A stretch of 64,000 nt of DNA from Oreocharis arfaki (lineage: Eukaryota > Chordata > Aves > Passeriformes > Paramythiidae), in assembly GCA_013398015.1 (NCBI GenBank), contig VZRR01003432.1, positions 130,804-194,803 of the forward strand, in the 5' to 3' direction. Positions 14,201-28,187 of this stretch are shown piece by piece. Position numbers and translations under genes: made by a program. Numbering within the stretch: position 1 is the stretch's first letter; every line of letters starts with the position of its first letter. The notes under the pieces are model-generated. The model did not search any database. It was not told the origin of the DNA and saw only the letters and a list, made by a program, of their open reading frames with translations.

Positions 14201-15189
14201 AGATGGATACTGTTTGGAAAACACACCTTAGCCAAATAGATTAAATACAAGGGATTAAATACAAGGGAAACCAGCTGAAAGGAAATGTTACGTGATACAC
14301 AGGGTATCAATGTGGTTTTACTGTACATTTATCTTGAGACTGAAAGAAATGGCTGGAATATTTTCCTCGGTTATAGTGTGCAGGGAGTGGTTTTCCTCTA
14401 TAGCACCTAGGGCAGCCTGACACAATGGCTTCACCTCTGAAATATGAAGAATGACACACTGAGAGTTTAGGGGCTTATGTCATAGAGGAGAATTTTGCAC
14501 TTAGGCAGGTAATGAAGTGACTGTTGGTACAGCTCTACTAAGCTCCTAGGATAATTCCATTAGAAAATGAAATACAGCTCTGTAAACCTTATCCCCGTTC
14601 TGCTTTACCCATACCAACACACAGCTTTTGTGTGGGAGCTACTTTAATTTTCAGCCCTATGAAGACAGCTGTAACAACCATTTATACTTGGATGTCCAAA
14701 AGTATGAGGTACAGTACAGACAGAAGAGGAAGAAACTTAGATTAAAATTGCTTCCTCAGCTTCCCCCAGCAAATAGTGTCTCCTGATTTAGGAGTGCAAT
14801 TGTCCTCAGTTTTAACGGTTGGTGAGGGGGAGAAGTTATGCTCTTAATATGACTGCCCAAGCTGTTCTGTAAGAGCATTTGGAAGCTCTTACAGAGGAGC
14901 ACTTGCACTTGACTAGAACACAGAACTAATTCAAAGCAAGAAAGAATTCCTTACCCATAGGAAACTCAAAGTTTCAGAAGATATTCAGTTTATCAGCTTT
15001 TGTGGGCATTGTGTCATTTTCAACACAATTAGCAGAAGCTGTAGCTCATATTAAAACTTGAGAGTACTGTTTCACACTAAAAGCTTGTAAGAAACATATT
15101 TAAAACATGGCCCCTGTGTAAGTTCCACAGACACCATACTGCTGTGGTGTAATCCCAGTACATGCTGAAGCACCACACAGCTTGTTGCT
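11282..15189. other. Unique non-coding DNA
   Basis: No gene or transposon recognised. It contains a near-palindromic X-box-like site at 13654-13666 and a small tandem duplication of ATTAAATACAAGGG near 14238-14267. Confidence 0.5.
13654..13666. promoter_or_regulatory. Candidate RFX X-box
   Basis: GTTGCTTGGCAAC is an inverted repeat with half sites GTTGC and GCAAC. It fits the RFX-family X-box pattern of two GTTGC-type half sites separated by a few bases. It sits in unique DNA with no known promoter next to it, so function is unproven. Confidence 0.35.
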
Positions 15190-15710
15190 CACACCACCAC
15201 GACCCTGGTGGGGTGAGGGAGAGAATTGGAAGGGTGAAAGCATGAAAACTCATGGGTTAACATAAAGACTTATGGGCTGAGATAGAGCAAAAGCTGTGTG
15301 CCCAAGCAAAGCAGAATAAAGAATTCTTTCACTACTTCCCATCATCAGGCAGGTGTTTAGTAACTTCCAGGACAACACGGCTACATCACACGTAATGGTA
15401 GCTTGGAAAGACAGATTCCATAAGTCTGAACAGCCCCCCTTCCTCCTTCTTCCCCATGGCTTTTATTCCTGAGCATGGTGTCATGTGGTATGGAACACCC
15501 CTCAGACCAGCTGGGGTCAGCTGTCCTGGCTGTGTCCCTTCTCAGCAGCTCGTGCAACCCCAGCCCCCTCACTGGCGGAGTGGGTTAAGGAGCATGTGTT
15601 CAGTAATAACTAAAACATCCCCGTGTTACCAACACCATTTTCATCACAAATCCAAAATTTGTCACTACGTAATCTATGAAGAAACTACCTCAGACAAAAC
15701 CAGTAAACAG
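15190..15710 (-). mobile_element. Avian ERV LTR, antisense
   Basis: Read on the minus strand this matches my memory of a very abundant avian LTR: a start like CTGGTTTTGTCTGAGG, then the stretch whose complement carries AACTAAAACATCCCCGTGTT, then CAGCTGACCCCAGCTGG and a degenerate TATA region near 15461. The right part includes the family's hallmark ending around CCCATAAGTCTTTATG. It is diverged, with damaged promoter motifs, which suggests an old insertion. No internal retroviral genes flank it. Exact ends are uncertain by tens of bases. Confidence 0.7.
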
Positions 15711-16570
15711 ATGTAGGCTTCTCAGGATGAAAACATAACCTATAGCTTTAATTTTCGAAGTGTCACATTAAGACTATTAACTCATATGATAAGGTATGCT
15801 TGACAAAGTTAGACGAAAAGGAAGAGTCCATTTAATAAAGTTCTAGCAAAACAAATGAAGAAAGAAGTTGATTCTACTGATGTATGATGACCTGAGAGCA
15901 GCAGTTTTGACAGGTGAGTTAAAGACTTTAAATGGGCAGTCTGCCTAGTACCCACATTGCAATTGTACCCATGCATTCTCTCATTAGGATTGAGGGTCAG
16001 TCAGTCTGGAAGCTAGTTTTAACTAATGAATAATCCTCCTGAACACAAATATGAAAAATTATTGTTAATTTAGACACCTAAATTTGGTAGTACAAACCTA
16101 GTGTTATGTCTGGTTTAGAGAAAATGGGAAAATGTACTTGCAAAATATGCCAATTATACACTTACACAAATTCACAATGAAAATAGTCTGTCTGTAATAG
16201 ATTGTTTCTTAGTTCCAAGGTTACTGCTCAAGTAGGTTTTCATTGTTTTAGCTAAATCACATAAATTTCATTTGGCTCATTTCAAATCTGAATTAGATTT
16301 AGCAAGAATTGCAGCTGATGTTCATAACAAAGTACCAAAATAGTTGGCAAACGCTGCATATTAAAAATGCCTAGTAAATTTGCTATTATTCAAAGATGTG
16401 CCAGGCCATGAAAGTTTGTTTCACATCATGAATGTGCACTGGGTGATTCCACACAGTCAGGGCATCTGGTCAAAGTCAATAATATGCAGATGAGAAGGCA
16501 ATGGAAGAAACAGGTGGAAACGATGGCAGTCCATGTCTGTTGATGAGCATTTTGCGTCTTCATGTATAAC

Positions 16571-16571
<1 letters not shown>
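15711..16571. other. Unique AT-rich non-coding DNA
   Basis: No gene or repeat recognised. Confidence 0.5.

Positions 16572-16618
<47 letters not shown>
16572..16618. repeat. Homopolymer A run of 47
   Basis: Forty-seven consecutive A. No retrogene, SINE or LINE body is recognisable upstream and I found no clear target-site duplication, so it is either a slippage-expanded tract or the tail of an unrecognised retroposed sequence. Exact length is vulnerable to sequencing error. Confidence 0.95.
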
Positions 16619-16620
<2 letters not shown>

Positions 16621-17960
16621 AGTCCTTCTACAACTGGGATTAATCAAGGTAGGGACTGGAATCATCATGAGGGAACAACCTAAAGTGACATGTGGCCCAA
16701 ACATGCTCTCAAGAAATAACAAGGAAGAAGCAGGATTTATGTTTTAGTTGAAGAGAAAATAGAGTATTTGTATTGCCTTGGTTAAAGAATCACTCTAAAC
16801 ACTTTACTAAAGAGATGTACTCACTTACTTGCCTTGTGTCTCAGTAATATTTAATTACATCATAAAAGCAGAACAGTTTTTATATGATAGCAAAAGAGAG
16901 TTTTCCCCTACTTCACATCGAACTGGGTGATTAGACTAATCGCCTCAGGGGAGAAAAGAGACAGACCTTTAGCTTCTCAGGAGACTGTCCTAATCATGGA
17001 TTGTTTTGAAAAAGGCAAACACCTCCTGTTGTCTGCTCTGGGTTTGGTTGGCTCTTAGTCCCTGAAAGAGTCTGCAGTATCCATTGTGGTGGGGAAGAGG
17101 GGAATATGGTTACTGCCTTGTTTGTGGCTCTGCAGGGCTGTCTCTCTGACACCCTCAGACCTTGGAAATCCTGGGCTGCAGCAGATCTGCAGGAAGCTTT
17201 ATTCTTGTTTCATTGGTGCGGTAGCATGACCTACCAACTGAGCGATTGGAGCCTGAGATGATCAGTTTTGGACTTTGTTACACACAAAGACTCTTTGTTA
17301 GGACATGGTCATTTGACTCCTTAAGAGATTTAGCTCTAGGTGAATTTTTCATTATTATAATGCTTACAATATCCTGAACTGCTCTCATTTTTCCTCACAT
17401 ATTATTTGAGTGGTTGTGGGGAAAGGAAGATGATTGTAAATGATGTTAATGATAGCACTGCCAGGTATTTCTGATTCTGAGTTATTTTCAGAACATAAGA
17501 AAAAAGGACAATAAGTGAATTTAGAAATAAAATATAAGAAGGACAATACACTTTGAAAGGAGTTGTGGTTTGAAAGATGTGTTAAGGATATGAAATGGTT
17601 ATCATTTATAGTCCTTGTTTTTGGTCCTTGACCAGGCAAGATCCTGATAAATCTGGCCCTGTTTTGAGCAGGGATTGAGCCACAGGGCCCTCACATGCTC
17701 TTCTGAACTAGATGCTGAATGAGTCAGTGGTTTTACATGTCTTGCTGAATGAGGAACTGAAACTGGATAGGTAAATGGATCTGGAAACATTTCTTCCACC
17801 CCAGTCACACTAAAAGATTATGTGTAAATCTCACAGAAGTTTGCAGTGATATTTTGTTCTTTTACTTTCTTTTCACTTTCACTGTGTTCCCAAAGACCAA
17901 AAGAAGGAGTATTAATGAGAATCATGAGAGAGAAACCCCCACCTGGCTACAATCTCATGT
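16619..17960. other. Unique non-coding DNA
   Basis: No gene or repeat recognised. Confidence 0.5.
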
Positions 17961-18075
17961 CAGGCAGTTGTAGAGATTGATAAGGTCACTTCTGAGCCTT
18001 TTCTCCAGGCTAAACACCCCCAGCTTCCTCAGTTGCTCCTCATAAGATTTCTGCTCCAAGAATTGTGGTACTAGC
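17961..18075 (-). mobile_element. CR1 LINE fragment, antisense
   Basis: The stretch GAGCCTTTTCTCCAGGCTAA followed by CCCCAGCTTCCTCAG and CTCCTCATAAGA is the complement of the conserved CR1 3' untranslated region. Both ends are truncated and it carries no coding capacity. Confidence 0.85.
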
Positions 18076-21000
18076 TCAATAATTGTCAACATAATTTATA
18101 TATAGTGACATTCAGCATTTAATTTCTGAATAGCCTGGTACCTTCACAAAATTTGTGGAATGGGGCAGAGTAGTTTTGACTGGGCAGAAAACAAAGGCTC
18201 TTCCTTTGCCATAACAGAAGGAACACAAGCATAGCTTAATGGACTGTGATGCCTTAAGCAGATGCCTTGTAGATGAAACACAACCAGAATCTGCAAGTGT
18301 TCAGTCAATCTTCAGGCTGAAGATTGCAACCTCTTAGTCACATTGCCATTTGGCCTTAGACTACAAAAGCAATTGCTGCAGCTTATTTACATTTTAACAA
18401 ATCCATTCATGGGGCTTAATTGTTTTTTATGAACCTAGAAAGTAGTCTCAGAAGTTCACAAATCCAGAAGATTTGCCCCCCTCTTGTATAGCTTTGAATA
18501 ATTGGAACAAATTAGATTAGCTTTGTTTTGCAGAAGAAGAAACCACTCTGGCTGTTCTTAGGACTGCTTTTCAAGTATTTCCTTTTGATCTACGTGTTCT
18601 CCAATTGATGGCAATTAATGTCAAAATGACCGCTTTCTATTTTCCCACCATTTCTTACAGCCTTTCAGAATAATGGTCAGTGGACTGTAATATCTTGCCT
18701 TCCCAGCCTTACACACACTTTTTGAGTGTAGGCAGAACTGAAACTTGAAAGGTACTTATCTAGTTCCTGAGGTGATGGAAAAGAAAATTAATTTCTAATA
18801 TTTTTTTAATGGCTGCAAAAAAGCAGTTAAAAGATAAAGGTAAAGTTTCTTTTCCTTGGGAAATTAAAAATTAGATTGAAACTTCAAGATTAATGAAATT
18901 TTTCTTTGACAAAACCCTTTGTCTGAGTTACAACACCAGAGAACAATATATATATACACAAAAAAAAGATGCAAAAGGAAATTTTTAGACACCATTTGGA
19001 AGACAAATAATGTAGAAATACTGACAATTTATTGTGGTAGTCCATACCTTTAACAAAGAAACATTTTCCTCTTCATTTGCTTGTCTTTGTTAATAAAACA
19101 AAGAGATGAGTCTGGCTAGAGCTGAGTGCTCTAGCAAACTCTTGAGGATGGGGAATGACTTTCTGTCAGAAGACACACACAGTCACCTTCCTTTGTTCCC
19201 TTTATTATTTCGCTAACTGCTTCATATTCCGAGAAAAGGAGCACCTTTGGATTGGAACAAGAAACTCCTAGTAGCTGAGGAGGATGATTTTTTTAACTCC
19301 ATTTCCTGTTGCAGGAAGTTTTGGGTTAATTTCTGTCTTAAGAAAAAGAAATGATTACGTGTCTAACAATACAAGGAGAGGAAACGAAATGCTATGTTTT
19401 GTACACTCAGAAACACACCTTTGGTATAGATGGTTGAAACCAGTCCTGGCGTGATGTTATCAAAAAAGTTGATGAAAAACTATAAAACAGTTCTACTTTC
19501 TCCCACAACTTGCAAGTCATCTGTAGAACTCATTATTATACAATACTGCTGAAGCTAAAAGCTGGAGAAGAGTAAGGTGGTTTTTAAAAAATAAAACTTC
19601 ATCCTTTTTAAGAATTATAAGGTTATTCAAAATTATTATAATGGACAACAAGAAGATCATGCTTTTTAAAGGAAGCTATGAGAAGGGCAAACTTACTCAT
19701 TGCAGAGTCTACGCAGGGAAGAGACAAAGTTGGAATAAGCAGGGGATATTAATGAGGCATGTCTCAATTTCTAATTTTTCAGAGGTCAGAGTCCCTGGTG
19801 CATACTCTCCACTGCTGGCTGCCTGCAGGGTTTCTTAACACAGTTGGTCACAATCTTTGTCAAGCACAGAATTTTGGACAAGGAGCATAACTGCTCTGAT
19901 GATAATGCTTGAATTCCTGTGGAATGTACTGGAAGACATAAAAGAACTCATGTGTGAAACTCACACCAACTTCCATCTGATGTGATAGGAGTTTACTGCG
20001 ATTGCTTATCCTAAAATATTGTAAAATTGGAAACAGTCATGTCAAGGAAGAAAAAATTCAGCCATTGCTTTCCAACCTCTTCAAAACGGCATCTTAAACC
20101 AAGTGCAGATTTGACTCACAAGACTGGAAGGATTGGGAGTTACATGTTCAGCCCTGCAGAGAGAAAAGGGATAGAAAATTTGCCCTACTAATTCTATAGC
20201 CATTCTGTTTTTCCAGTGGCAGCTGTATAAGGCTTTTCAGATTCTTAAAGGTTTCAGTCAGAAGTGAATACTTTGAGAGGAAAATTAATTACAAGTATCC
20301 CCCTGCCTATTATAAATAACATGGACCTAACTTCCTGAAAAGGATACCTCAAACCCCCTCTTCCTGCTCTGATACTGCTTAAATTACAATAATTCTCAGG
20401 GTTGTAAGAAGTCGATGGATTGAATATAGTGATTTCCTGAACTCTCAATTCTAATTAAAATTCTGCAGGCTGACAACATAAAATATGAGTCAAAGTAATA
20501 ATTCAAGGTCATTCTTGTGCTGCATAAAGTAACTTACTTGAAGTGCCATGCTGATTAGGAATACCTAACAGAGAACACATGCTCCTTCTCTGTGCTTGCA
20601 GTTGTGTGATTTATTAGCTTGAAGGACAGCTTTCCACCACTGTCAAACAGACCTTGTCAAAGGAGAGAAAAGATATTTTGAAACCTGACCTGGAGTCTGA
20701 ACAGCACAAAAAAATTCCTCACAATGGGGCATTCATAAAAGATTTATCTATTCTGTATTTATAAATAATGTGAAGTATTCGTAACATTAATTTTATATAT
20801 TTCTTACTGTATGATGGAGGTTTAATGAGCACAGTGCCTTGAACTCTCCTGAGAAAGGGAGCAAAAAGAGGGCTGGGCAGAAATATCTCTTCTGTCATTT
20901 CCCATTTTCTGCTTTTTTCTCTTCCAGGGACTGGCATGCAGCATTGTTAGTTGTTTGACTCTAATAAGATATAATATGGTGGCACATGTGAAATTCCAGT

Positions 21001-22812
21001 GGGTTATTTATAAATAAAATGTATGTTAGAACAACAGCAGAATTCTTCTAATGAAGAGTGAGCACTGAAAATTTATGGCCACCTCTGCTGAATAGGTGTA
21101 AATGCTTTTTTTTTTTCAAACATAATGCATGATGCATTTATTCCTGAATCAGAATTAATCTTGACAGGTTGTTCCAACATGTAAACACAATATGATAAAA
21201 AATGTACAATTATTTTCATGTTAAAACAGCATAGTTATAATGAATCTTTCTTAAGTGTAAGTTAGTTTTCTAGTCCTGAAAGGCTCTGAAAACAGTGGAC
21301 TTCAAATTAAATTTTCTAAGCCTATTCTCATTGCATTCATCATGTCTGTAAACAGACAAATTTCAGAATATCTGTCTTGGAGGGTTATTGTTTTATCTTC
21401 ATCTAATAACTTCTTCTGAGACTAAATTGATGGGGCTTTTTTAATCTCCAGTTTGAAATCTGTGATTATTTATCATTACAGTTTCCTGTCTGTGCTAATA
21501 CTTGCCCTCAGAATTGTAATCAAGGAAAAGGCAGAAGCTATGCTAGGAAAAAAAGAGAAGAGTTCTTCACTTGGGTTGTCAATAATAGATCACTGTAAAC
21601 TGATGTCAAAGACAAGACAGGTTGAAGCTTCCAAATACAGTAGTTTGAGTAGGCCTGGGGCTTGTTTATAATAAAGAGGCTTTATGTGTCACTGTCTCTT
21701 GATCAGGGGAACCTTGACAAGTTCTATTACATTCATCTTTTTTATTTTTTTAAATTTAATTTAGTGTGTTTTTAACTCAAAAAAGAGATAATTATTGCAT
21801 ATTTTTGCTCCTGAATTTTTTCTGTCTTCTTGCCATGTGCTCCCTTAGTTCAAGAAGTTTGCTGGATTTTAAAATAAAGGTTGAGAATGATCTGGCCTGG
21901 TAATATTATTTAAAGAAATGAGCTTTGCTCTCCCATGGTAGAGACTACAAGAGTGTTTGATGCTGTCATGCCTTTCCTGCCTTGCTCAGCCCCTTGCATT
22001 TTCTGCCAGCTTTGACAGAATGTTCCTCACTTGGTATGTAAAATAATGCCTTTGTGGGCTACTGTGGCCATTATTTGTCATTTCCAGGGGGGGTTGGATG
22101 TTTTCTTCCTTGAACCTACTGCAAGTCTCAAGCTTTTCACCTCTCTCTTGTGCAGAAAATGTTTGCACCCAGTTAGAAGTGAAGGTATTAGGCTCTGTGG
22201 GTCGCGGCAAATAACATTTTTCATCTCCAGTATTTGGTAGTGTGAGTCAGTCCTTTTCTGTAGTGATCTCACAGCTCTCTGCAGTCCTGGGAGATTTGTA
22301 TGTCCACAGCTGCCTGCATTTTGCCATCAGGTCTGCCTGCAGAATTACACAGTCCAGCTGAAATTTTGATTTCCCTGTGAACACTTGTCAAGGTGATGTT
22401 TCAGACAGCACCATATTTGAGATCCAACTCCTCTTTCTGGGCAAGGTGAAGCCAAGAACTCCTTTTACTTCTCTCTCTCTACTCCAGATTTGCAAATTGG
22501 CAATCAATGTGTTTTATTTTGCACTTAAAAAGCAACATTCATTTCTTGATGATAATAGTGCTCGCAGGCAAAAGAAAGAAAATATGGAGCCACAGTGCAA
22601 AGCACACCTGGCAACATCTGCAGCTCTGTTTCTGACTCTATCAATATCTTCCCATGGGAAATATTGCAGGAGGCTTGCACTGCTGAGAGATTTCCATGTC
22701 AGCAGGAGAGGAGGAGATGTGGGTGATGTGCCACCTCCATGTCTTGTGGGCTTCTTGGACCAAGCCAGTTCCCTGCCTTCATGCAACAAGAAACAGAAAC
22801 TAGGTATTCAGT
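18076..22812. other. Unique AT-rich non-coding DNA
   Basis: About 4.7 kb without a recognisable gene or transposon. The open frame of 152 codons starting at 22377 has no domain-like features, uses a CTG rather than ATG at its left end and is treated as chance. Confidence 0.5.
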
Positions 22813-23217
22813 CCTTTTTATGCTCTCTTTTGTAGGAAAATTAATGTCATTTTTTATTAAATCCAAACTAGTTTTTGTGCCAGGCACGCAGCTACTTTCA
22901 GGTGTCTAGTTCACCGAGGTAAACATTAACATTATTTCCATCAACTCTTGGAGTTTTCTGTCTGATGGAAATTGTGCAGCTGTGCACAGGGGCTAGATTA
23001 GGCACATTATAGAGAGAGTATGGTTATAGCAAAAATGGACTAATAAAAGTTTCAGGTCTGAAAGATGAAGGGAGTAAGGAAAAAAGCGGTGACTACTGGT
23101 GGCTTGGAGTGCAAGAGGACCGGGACCCACCGGGCACATCTATGTGGATCTGGGGTCCAGACCTAGAGCCTGTATTCAACAAGGAGGGAGAAAATATATG
23201 ATCATATGGGCAACGAA
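22813..23217 (-). repeat. Left arm of 405-bp inverted repeat
   Basis: Matches the reverse complement of 28188-28592 over exactly 405 bases with five differences, all in the part nearest the spacer; the outer 250 or so bases are identical. The unit contains TAATAAAAG, a possible polyA signal, but no TG...CA ends, terminal inverted repeats or flanking target duplication that I can see. Family unknown. Confidence 0.95.
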
Positions 23218-26200
23218 ATTTAAAAACTGCAGCCACTATAGACTTGTACTTCTTTCTGTTGTCTGAAGTGTCTCCAAGGACAGTATTTCATCACTGCCAT
23301 TATTTGTGTTGGGACTTTGTTCACCTTATCTAAAATATTAATAACTAGCAAGTGGTCCTGAGAATGCTTGAGTCTGAGGTGTTAATTGAGATGGTGAAAT
23401 GAAATCTCGTCATCTAATAACAATACTCAGGGAAGTTTCCTGTCTCCACACAGTTCTTCTAACAAAAGGAAAGCAATCATCCTTTGTTCTTACACAAACA
23501 TTTACTGTTTTGTGGTTTCTGGCACATAAACCCAGTGGGAATTTGGTGCTAGGAAAAAAGTGTTTTCATGCCCCATACTTGGAAAATGTCATACTCTTTC
23601 CAATCCTTTACATTTTATCAAACAACAACATTTTTCAATTTCCTTTATCTAATTTATAAAAAGAGTTCCTTAAAATAAAATTACTGGCATTGATTCACTT
23701 GCAACCCACTGTTAACATGATTTGCTTCATTAGAAATGATTAGCAGAAGTCCAATTGTTGCTCAGTAAGCAATAAAATCTAATTTATCACTTCAATAATA
23801 CTACTTTGCGGGATGCCAAACAGTGGGAAATTTTTAAATCGGGAGAAAAAGAGCACATTTTCCTCATATAGATAATGACTGACACTTCTGATGTCATTTC
23901 TGTAGAAAAGAAAAACATAAAAATACACTTGAATTGCAGTATAATTGTAAAAAGTAAGTATCCCTGATGTCTTTTGTCTTTGATGATTATCAGTCTTTTA
24001 AGATTGCAGATATTGAAGAAAAGTGGTTGTCTTTTATTTATGGACCAAACTACAAGGAGATATTTCATTTTATAAAAGCAGATATTCCAAATAATCTGAA
24101 TATCAAAAGAAATATTCACATTGAAAATTAATCTCCTGTGCACCCATGTCTAGTCTAGGAGCATCTCTCTTCTCATTTTTCTGACACGAGTGTCTTGAGG
24201 ATGCATAAGGTTTATGATTTTTCAGCAATGTAATTTAAAAACAGAAAAAAAAGAAAAGCAAGAAGTTTTTCTGAGCAGGTACTGGAAAACATTGCCAGAA
24301 ATTCGAAAATTCCAAGCTTCTTGCTTGCAACAAAGAGAAACATGACTCCTACCTGAATCAGAAGAGGTCAATGTAAACAAGACTTTGTTACTGTGCTAAT
24401 CAGCACATAATTTTAATTTCATGAAAGGCATTCAGAAACACTATATTATCATTCATTTAGGATTTATTTGAAGTGGAAAGTTTTATTGCTATGAGTGTGC
24501 TGGTTTATTTAAAGTGGTACCAGTCTCTCAGCACGGAATAAAGCACTTAGCATACTTTGGTTCAATTTATTGAAATTTTCATGCAGACAAGCATTAGAAG
24601 AAACAAAATTTAACCATTGCAATCACATTGCATCTCTATCTCCTAAACCACATACCACCACTATCTAATAAGGTACTGTAATTGTCATCAAGTTTAAGAT
24701 GGTAGTTTTTATATAAAAGTTTTTATTTCTTTGATTTTTCACCTTCTGTCTGTCCCTGATTTTCAAAGATATATTGAGCTGCAGTTCATGTTCCGTGAGA
24801 AAGAGACAGGGTAACATGAGCACTTTCAAATCATCCTTCCCAAATGTGTCCGGATCTGTAATAAAGCAAAGATCCAGCAAGCTCTGCCATTACGGGGAAA
24901 CTGAAGGTGCAGGGGTTACCTCTGACAGGGCACTTGGGGACACAATAATGAGGGATGCATAAACAGGGAGCGGGAAGAAAGGAAGGAAAGGAAAGAAGCC
25001 CTGCTCTTCTAATCTTTATTCTCCATTTCCTTCGATATCCTTTGCTCTGCTAAGAAGATGCCTTTCTGAACTTGAAAATTATTTTTAAAAAAAAAGTCTG
25101 ATTTGGATCAGGTCAAGCAGCACCAGCTTAGTTTTATTAGAAACTAGACTTTAAGACAAATTGTTGGAAATGCTTCTGAGACCCAGGCTGGGGAAGAGAA
25201 GCAGGAAGAAATAATTGGGGTGAAGGCAACCCCTTTGGTGTGAAAACTTCTACCTAAATTAGAGAATCAAAAGCCTGAAGGTAATAAAAACCTTCACTCC
25301 CACTGACTGCCCTTTGACTGGTTAACACAGTGCATTGCTGCTTGGGATACTGAAAAAATTAGTCCTTAACTTGAAAGCCTTTGTCCTGAGAGCAAGGTTT
25401 TGAAATAGGAATAAGTCTGCCCAGGAAATTCAGCCTTCTGCATAGCTCGGGGAATGGGTAGTGATTGTTCTTTGATGTTCAGTCTCTTGGAAGGCAACTT
25501 AGATCACATTCGTCCTTCCTCCTGCCTGTGGCATTGGCTTCTAAGAGAGTTGGCCTGCTTAAATTTTAGCTTTGAATTAAGAAGTTCAGTAAAGGAGCAT
25601 TAAAATTTGTTCCCAATCTGACTTTTAAAGTCAGTGTTCAGCTTCAAAAGGAAATCTAGCTGCCCATGAACGCTGCCAAGCCAAACAGCGAGGCATATGC
25701 TGAAAGAAGAAAAAAGGGCACTTTAGCTTCTTTTTGTGGATATGGAGAGAGGAAAGGAAGAAACAAATAAGAAAGTGAAGAAGGGTATCAAAATTTGTGA
25801 GGAAATAGGAAAAAAAAAGGGGGAAAAGAGAACTGCTGTGATAAACACAAAATGAGCTGCAAAAGAACCATAAGAAAAAAAGAAGCTAAGAGGATACACT
25901 CAGGTGTCACCTTTGAGGCACAATGTATCAAACTGCCCTTCAGAGTAGTAACTTGGTTCATCTTTGTGGAAGGCTACAGTAAAGAGCCAAGTGAAGAGTT
26001 TATTGCCATTTTCTCTTGCTCCTCAGACAGTTCTTGCCCTGCTCTGGTCTTGCTACTGAAACATTACATGATACTTTGGTAGAAGACTGGCCATTTATTG
26101 CCTCCCAAGAGGTTTGTAAGCATTACTTTTAACCCAAAATATTCTGAATCACGTACTGCTCACTCAGAAAACCACCTTCTCTTTGCACCTCGACTGTTCT

Positions 26201-28187
26201 CCAAGTGTGCCATTAGCTGGATGTGTTCTCCAAACCATGAGATGGACACCTCGCATTTTGTAACAGCCTTGAGTCCTTTGGGGGGGTCATCCTTCTGCTG
26301 ACAGCAGGGAGCACTGCAGAACATTTGCCACAGCTGGAAAAGTATTAGTCTGTTTTGTGCTTCTGGACTATTCCTGATGGATGCAACTAGGCAGATGGAT
26401 GATTGGAAGAATGTGAAGACATTTTGTGGTTGTGTATTTAATGGGTGTTTATGCAGTCAGACGAAATCAATACAGTAAGCATTTCATCTCAAAATACTCA
26501 AATCAGTAAACATTTTGTCTCAAATAAAATACCCCAGCTAAAGATTATTCCAGCTGGGACATCACTTCCTGAATACTTGAATACTTAGCTACCTCAAGAT
26601 ACTTTTGAGAAATACAGAACCAGTGCAGAGTCAGGATTTTTCTTCCAAATGATCTCTGTGTAGTCTCATGCTTTCTCATCAACATAAAAAAAGACCTAAA
26701 ATTAAAATGGTGAAAGACTTGATGACTGCTATAGGTACCCAGTGTGGCACTCCCTGAGCCACTTCAAGCATGAAGGAAGCTCATTGGTTGGAGATAGCAC
26801 CCAAAGAACACAGTAATATCACTTCTTGACCCAAATAGGTACACAAATGCAGCATCTGCTTTGTCAGTAATCTATGTGGGTCAGCTCTAACTTGTGTTCC
26901 TGCTCTTCTTCCTGTGCAATGCAGGCACATTGTGACCTGTGTAGCACAGTTTTAAATTAATCCTGTCTTGGGGACTATTTAGAAGTACTCAGAAAAACAC
27001 TACAGAGGATTTTCAGACAGAAGCAGGTACTGCTCCTGTTTTGTCTCTATTGTAATTACCCAAGCCTGACTTTGCAGAAGTTTCCCCGAAGGACAAGGTG
27101 GAGCTAAAACACTAGAACACAAAGAGAATGAAAAATGGTGCCTCTCCTGACAGTGAAAATGAAAGAGAGAAGAATCATTCTCAGGAGAACAGGGAATTGA
27201 ACAAGGTTTAGGAACAAGGAGAATTAGTGACATATATAATACTCCCATACTCTTCCACCACAGCCCGAGGGCAGCATTGGAAGCAACAGAAGCATCAGTA
27301 TGCAGTGTGAGGTGACAGGTGACCACCCTGAGAGCCAATGGCCCAATCAGTGTCTACTGTAATGTGCCAAGGAAAAAGAAATATGCAATGGAAAATAACT
27401 ATAGAACATCACCTACCTATGCACAAAATATATAATCATAATTTTTTACTTTTAAAACGTTTGTGAAAAAAATAATATTTTTATTTAAAATATTTGTCTT
27501 GTCTCAAACTATTTTTTTTCTCATTTGGAGCTAAACTAAAATATAGATTTCACCTCATTTTATGGTATTTCTTGGCAGTAGGCAAGCTAAAACATTTCAA
27601 GATGAAGATTTTGTAACTTCTGCTATGTAATACTTGAATGTAAAATCTGTAAGTAATTAAATATACAAATTTCTCTACTAAAAATTGTGACAATGGTAGA
27701 TATGGAAAAATTAAGGTCAGTTTTTTTCCTTAACAAAATAGAGTATTAAAACATGATTGTGTTCTGCAATACACAGTGACTGAAATGTAATTATCTTCTA
27801 TGAACCTTTCAAATCTCTCTTTTCATACTTCATCCCGGTACTTTTCCATTTGTAATTTTTTATAGTACCATATTAATGGAGCTCCAATTATTTTTAATCA
27901 TCATCATCATCTGAATAATTTACCTAAAACCTTTCAGTCTTATTTTCCTGTTCAGTCTATTTATATAGGGAATGCAAATGTCCTGGGAATTGAAGAAATA
28001 CACCATGTGCTAAGAGCTAAGCACAAATGTCTTCTAACTCTGTGTACAAACACAAAAATTATAGATATTTGAGGAAATATGTTCTTTAAGCAATTCATTC
28101 GCAGGGACCTTCTACCTTCCAGATGATAAAACAAATGAAAAAAAAGAGGGCTTTATGTCTTTTTGCTTATTTTCACTCTTGCACACA
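23218..28187. other. Spacer between inverted repeat arms
   Basis: 4970 bases of AT-rich DNA. No gene, LTR or CR1 recognised, and no transposase-like frame, so the arms are not evidently termini of an autonomous DNA transposon. Confidence 0.6.

Noticed and set aside
22377..22835. Plus-strand open frame of 152 codons
   Set aside because: No ATG at the left end, no domain-like features, and it runs into the inverted repeat arm; no splice or promoter context.
23787..24143. 118-codon minus-strand frame rich in hydrophobic residues
   Set aside because: Composition (Ile, Phe, Leu, Lys) is what AT-rich DNA gives by chance; no splice signals or family resemblance.
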